Origin: Cyanobacteria bacterium SZAS LIN-3
Lineage (GTDB): Bacteria > Cyanobacteriota > Vampirovibrionia > Obscuribacterales > Obscuribacteraceae
Reading direction: 5' to 3'
Assembly: GCA_018266215.1 (NCBI GenBank)
Contig: JAFEAV010000018.1
Span: 30,518-94,517, forward strand
DNA length: 64,000 nt
Part shown: piece after piece, positions 61,008 to 64,000 of the stretch
Layout of the letters: each line of letters begins with the position of its first letter
How positions within the stretch are numbered: the stretch's first letter is position 1
Translations under genes and position numbers: made by a program
The notes under the pieces: model-generated
The model's database searches: none
What the model saw: the letters and a program-made list of their open reading frames with translations, nothing else
What the model was told of the DNA's origin: nothing

Positions 61008-62662
61008 TTGACGCGCCTCCGATAAATATCGAAGCCAGTCTCAAAGCCGCAATATTCAGCCGGCGCCTTGTTGACGCTGCAGTAATAGCACTCGCCGCTG
61101 CGCTCGTAGGCGGCGGCCAGAACCTTTTTCAAGCTGGAATTTTCCACCACCGGAGCGACCGTATTTTTGGCCACCAGAATGAGAGGACTCTGCCCCCGGC
61201 TGATATCGCTCTCCAGGCGGCTGTAGAGAAATTTTTCAAACTCAGCCAGAGCAGGAGTCATGGCATTGAAGTGATTGATGGCGTTGAGCACGCGCAGCGG
61301 GCGCGACCAGAGCAGATAGGACCCGGGCCGGCGATCAAGGTCAAACAAAAGTGGATAGATAGGCATCGGATAATCGCACAAAACGATGACCGGATCCCCG
61401 CTCTTAGAATTTGTATTTATGACGTCAAAAATATCCGTTTTGGCCTGCTCGCGGAAGACCACCGGAGTCTGGCGCACGACATCGCGGGCGCGGTCCAGAC
61501 TGTAGGTGGCGGCGGCACCAAGCAAAAGCAAAAGCACCGCCGGCAGTGCCGAAAGCAGTGCGGATGCGCCGGCAACTTTTGTTTGAGCTAGAGAACGACA
61601 GAGAGTAGCGCCGGCAACGGCGAAAATAAATGATGAGCCCCAGACGGCCACTACCAGGCCGCTGCTCAGTCCATCGCCCTCACCCACATAAAGAGCCAGA
61701 CCGAGGGCGGCGACCACAATTAGGGGCCTTAAAAAATCCTGCTTCACCTGCAATAGCAGTGCCACAACAATTGACAGTGCCATCATATAAAGTGCGTCAC
61801 GTCTATCGGGAGATGCGACATAAGCTGAGATACTGGCGTCAAACCTGACAAACTGCCGGGCGCGAATAGGCATGGTCCATTGCCAGAAGGCTTTGTTCAT
61901 GGTGGCCGGCAAAAGATGCAGCCAGATAATATCTGCAAGCGTCACCGCGCCGCCGGCAAGCACCGCCAGGTCAAACTTATAGCGACCGTAAGCAGCCAGG
62001 AAAAATAACTCCAGCCCCAGTACAACCGGCAGATGCGGCAGGTCGAGTATGGTCCCCAGACCGAGAAACAATCCGACAAGAACAGAAAAGAGTCTCCACC
62101 CCCGAGGCCGGGCCTGCATCTGCTGGTAATTGAACCAGCGAAAAATTGTCCAGGGGATGAGAGCAAGCATAAAGAGCTCTTGCAAAACTCCGCTTTCAAA
62201 GCGGGTACAAAAAAGTGCGATCACATAACCGGCGGCAATAGCTAGCGGCAATTCCCCGGCCTGCTCCCTGAGCGGACTGTCATCGGCCAGCGCTTCCCGG
62301 CCCAGTACAGCGATGAGAAGAGACAAGCAGAGACTGAAAAGAATGAGAGCAAAAAGCGCAGCCTTGAAGCTGAGCTCCGGCGGCACGTAGTTATGCAGAC
62401 CTTCAAGGGCGGCGTTGAGAGCAAAAGGCAGTCCGCAAAACCAGTAATTGATCGGTTGGCTCCAGTCCCAGAAATCAACATACGGAGTCAGCCCCTGTTG
62501 CACAAGCTGGGCGGCATCCAGGCGCAGGGCGACCGACGACGCCAGATCCCCGTGGTGACTGAAGAGATCGAAGGCAAACAAGAGTAAGGCCGGCAGGGCT
62601 ATTAAAAGAGCCTTCAAGATTTGTTTTATGTGGGGGGTGAAACTCTGGCCTTGCACAAGCAC
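61004..62662 (-). CDS. GT-C-type membrane glycosyltransferase
   Basis: A 552-residue protein with about eleven membrane helices and the same first-loop pattern as its neighbour (TPYVDFWDWSQPINYWF, about residues 59-75). The C-terminal 150 residues form a soluble domain with FDVINTNSKSGDPVIVLCD. It should use a lipid-linked sugar donor. It starts at GTG four bases after the transferase at 62667 and overlaps the next GT-C gene. The pair are distant paralogues. Confidence 0.78.
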   Translation of the reverse strand: MLVQGQSFTPHIKQILKALLIALPALLLFAFDLFSHHGDLASSVALRLDAAQLVQQGLTPYVDFWDWSQPINYWFCGLPFALNAALEGLHNYVPPELSFKAALFALILFSLCLSLLIAVLGREALADDSPLREQAGELPLAIAAGYVIALFCTRFESGVLQELFMLALIPWTIFRWFNYQQMQARPRGWRLFSVLVGLFLGLGTILDLPHLPVVLGLELFFLAAYGRYKFDLAVLAGGAVTLADIIWLHLLPATMNKAFWQWTMPIRARQFVRFDASISAYVASPDRRDALYMMALSIVVALLLQVKQDFLRPLIVVAALGLALYVGEGDGLSSGLVVAVWGSSFIFAVAGATLCRSLAQTKVAGASALLSALPAVLLLLLGAAATYSLDRARDVVRQTPVVFREQAKTDIFDVINTNSKSGDPVIVLCDYPMPIYPLLFDLDRRPGSYLLWSRPLRVLNAINHFNAMTPALAEFEKFLYSRLESDISRGQSPLILVAKNTVAPVVENSSLKKVLAAAYERSGECYYCSVNKAPAEYCGFETGFDIYRRRVK

Positions 62663-62666
62663 CCGA

Positions 62667-63956
62667 TCAGACGCTGGGCTCTTCGGGTGGCGGTGTGGTG
62701 CGCGGGCCGCGGCCCTTTTGTCTGTGCCGGTTCAGGACTTCGGCAAAGAAAAAGGCCATCACGAGGACACCGCCAAAGACTTTGAGGAAGTACTCCTGCT
62801 GATGCACGAAACAGGCGGCAATAAAACCGAGTACGCCCGAGGCACCATAAATGATGTAGGCAACTTTCTTTTGATCCAATCCGGTATCGAGCAATCTGTG
62901 ATGGATGTGCAATCGGTCCGGTTCAAAGACCGACTTGCCCTTGGCCGCTCGCCGGACAATCGCCCAGGAAGTGTCCAGCAAGGGGAAAAACAGAATAAAG
63001 CCGACAAGCAATACAGTCGGGACAATGACCGTACCGGCGGTCACCCCCTTGATCACGCCTGTGATCGATATTGCCGCCAGTATAAATCCGGTCAGATAGG
63101 CTCCGGAGTCTCCAAGAAAAATACGAGCAGGATTGAAATTCCAGCGTAAAAATCCAAGCAAGGCGCCGGCAAGTATGGCCGCCATCAGGGCCGCGTAAGG
63201 CCGTGAAATTTCATTGCTCAGAGCCACCGACCAGATAGTCAGAGCCGAGATGGCCGAGACCCCGGCGGCCAGTCCGTCCATGCCGTCGATGAGATTGACC
63301 GCATTGGCCACACCGACTAACCACAAAACAGTAAGCGGCAGACTGAACATGCCAAGCTCGATCGAGCCGTGCAGATGCAGGGGACCGAGATCAAAATTGA
63401 TGTAGTTGGGCAGAGGAATGTGCTTGATGCGCACACCGAGTGAATAGGCAGTACAACCGGCCAGAACCTGAATAAGCAGTTTGTATTTGGCCTTGATGCT
63501 GTCCAGATCGTCGATCAAACCAAGAATGAATACAAGGGTGCCGCCAACGGCAATGCCCACTATTCCCTCGGCCCCGCGAGCCTCTTTTGGCAGCCGTCCG
63601 GCGATGGCAATGAGGGTGGTGACTGTGGCCAGGATACTGATATAGATGGCAACGCCACCCAGTCGAGGCACAGGTTTTTTATGAATGCGCCTGGCTTCAC
63701 CGGGCTTATCCACCAGACCGAGCTTGAGTGCGCGGGAGCGAATCTCCGGCACCAACCACCAGCTTATTGCAAGGGCAATGAGAAAGCCCGGGATTTGCGC
63801 TTGATCAAGTCGCTCCTGCGCGGGCACAAAAGCCCACCAGATGCCGATCCCGGCAAGAAGCAGCTGGCAGAGATGCACGGCAATCTTCGAGCCACGGGTG
63901 CGTGGCCTGGGCGCATTCTCTTCCACTTGCTGTTCTTTTTCTTCTTGCTGCATCAT
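62667..63956 (-). CDS. Undecaprenyl-phosphate sugar-1-phosphate transferase (WecA/TagO/MraY family)
   Basis: A 429-residue polytopic enzyme that transfers a sugar-1-phosphate, usually GlcNAc-1-P, from a UDP-sugar to undecaprenyl phosphate, starting a surface glycan. Family motifs are HKKPVPRLGGVAIY, FILGLIDDLDSIKAKYK (with the DD metal site), NAVNLIDGMDGLAAG, FLGDSGAYLTGF and the late HIHHRLLDTG. All expected motifs are intact. It is the first gene of a five-gene minus-strand cluster with two GT-C enzymes, a GT2 and the DprE1-like oxidase. Confidence 0.93.
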   Translation of the reverse strand: MMQQEEKEQQVEENAPRPRTRGSKIAVHLCQLLLAGIGIWWAFVPAQERLDQAQIPGFLIALAISWWLVPEIRSRALKLGLVDKPGEARRIHKKPVPRLGGVAIYISILATVTTLIAIAGRLPKEARGAEGIVGIAVGGTLVFILGLIDDLDSIKAKYKLLIQVLAGCTAYSLGVRIKHIPLPNYINFDLGPLHLHGSIELGMFSLPLTVLWLVGVANAVNLIDGMDGLAAGVSAISALTIWSVALSNEISRPYAALMAAILAGALLGFLRWNFNPARIFLGDSGAYLTGFILAAISITGVIKGVTAGTVIVPTVLLVGFILFFPLLDTSWAIVRRAAKGKSVFEPDRLHIHHRLLDTGLDQKKVAYIIYGASGVLGFIAACFVHQQEYFLKVFGGVLVMAFFFAEVLNRHRQKGRGPRTTPPPEEPSV

Positions 63957-64000
63957 CGCGCGGTTAGCATCTTGCTCTCATACAGGGGAAACTTTTTGCA

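Noticed and set aside
1..64000. tRNA, rRNA, transposase and phage genes
   Set aside because: Searched by eye in the intergenic regions and proteins; none supported.

Overview
This 64-kb chromosomal window has about 55 protein-coding genes packed at bacterial density. I see no rRNA, tRNA, CRISPR array, transposase, phage module or replication origin. Composition looks fairly even at a little over 50% GC by eye, with a more A+T-rich stretch near 12.9-16.4 kb. The content suggests an aerobic or facultative Gram-negative-type bacterium: succinate dehydrogenase, Fe/Mn superoxide dismutase with an export signal, and an outer-membrane-like beta-rich protein. It is rich in Ser/Thr kinases, TPR proteins, a CHAT protease and zinc-ribbon/PEGA proteins. 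That mix is typical of Cyanobacteriota relatives such as Vampirovibrionia/Melainabacteria (Obscuribacterales), but this assignment is inference and no marker gene here proves it.

Layout: (1) 0.7-9.1 kb, plus strand: sdhCAB, then a membrane TPR protein and two membrane-anchored Ser/Thr kinases with overlapping ends. (2) 9.2-16.4 kb: an accessory stretch with a beta-solenoid-like repeat protein, a calpain-type cysteine protease and its helical partner, a small orphan protein, two paralogous TPR proteins and a BamE-like protein. (3) 16.4-33.3 kb: mostly housekeeping and envelope functions, including a TPR-rhomboid fusion, NanE, an aldehyde dehydrogenase, an M23 peptidase, a K+ channel, a GNAT enzyme, a Nudix enzyme, CCA transferase, an LPG-synthase/flippase-like protein, CtpA protease, CobO and an acyl-CoA thioesterase. 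(4) 33.3-45.8 kb: a signalling and proteolysis locus. It holds a TPR-CHAT protease, a FecR-like exported protein, a zinc-ribbon Ser/Thr kinase, a zinc-ribbon/PEGA membrane protein, a sigma-like protein fused to helix-hairpin-helix modules, two unknowns, and two DUF4384-type proteins, one fused to an apparently cytoplasmic trypsin-like protease. (5) 45.9-48.7 kb: superoxide dismutase, ACT-malic enzyme and a small coiled coil. (6) 48.7-52.3 kb: a CDP-3,6-dideoxyhexose gene set (rfbF, rfbH, an RmlC-like epimerase and an RmlD-like reductase). (7) 52.4-56.7 kb: a response regulator, an HPt protein and a membrane TPR-like protein. (8) 56.8-64 kb: a polyprenyl-phosphate glycan cluster with a WecA/TagO-like transferase, two GT-C transferases, a GT2 and a DprE1-like oxidase.

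Regions 6 and 8 probably cooperate in making a surface glycan. RfbF/RfbH and the RmlC/RmlD-like enzymes would supply an unusual deoxysugar, and the polyprenyl-phosphate enzymes would supply lipid-linked donors and the lipid carrier. The most interesting candidate for an undescribed system is region 4, where kinase, sensor-like, sigma-like and protease modules lie side by side. Next are the calpain pair and the paired kinases with divergent active-site motifs. All functions are read from sequence motifs without database searches.
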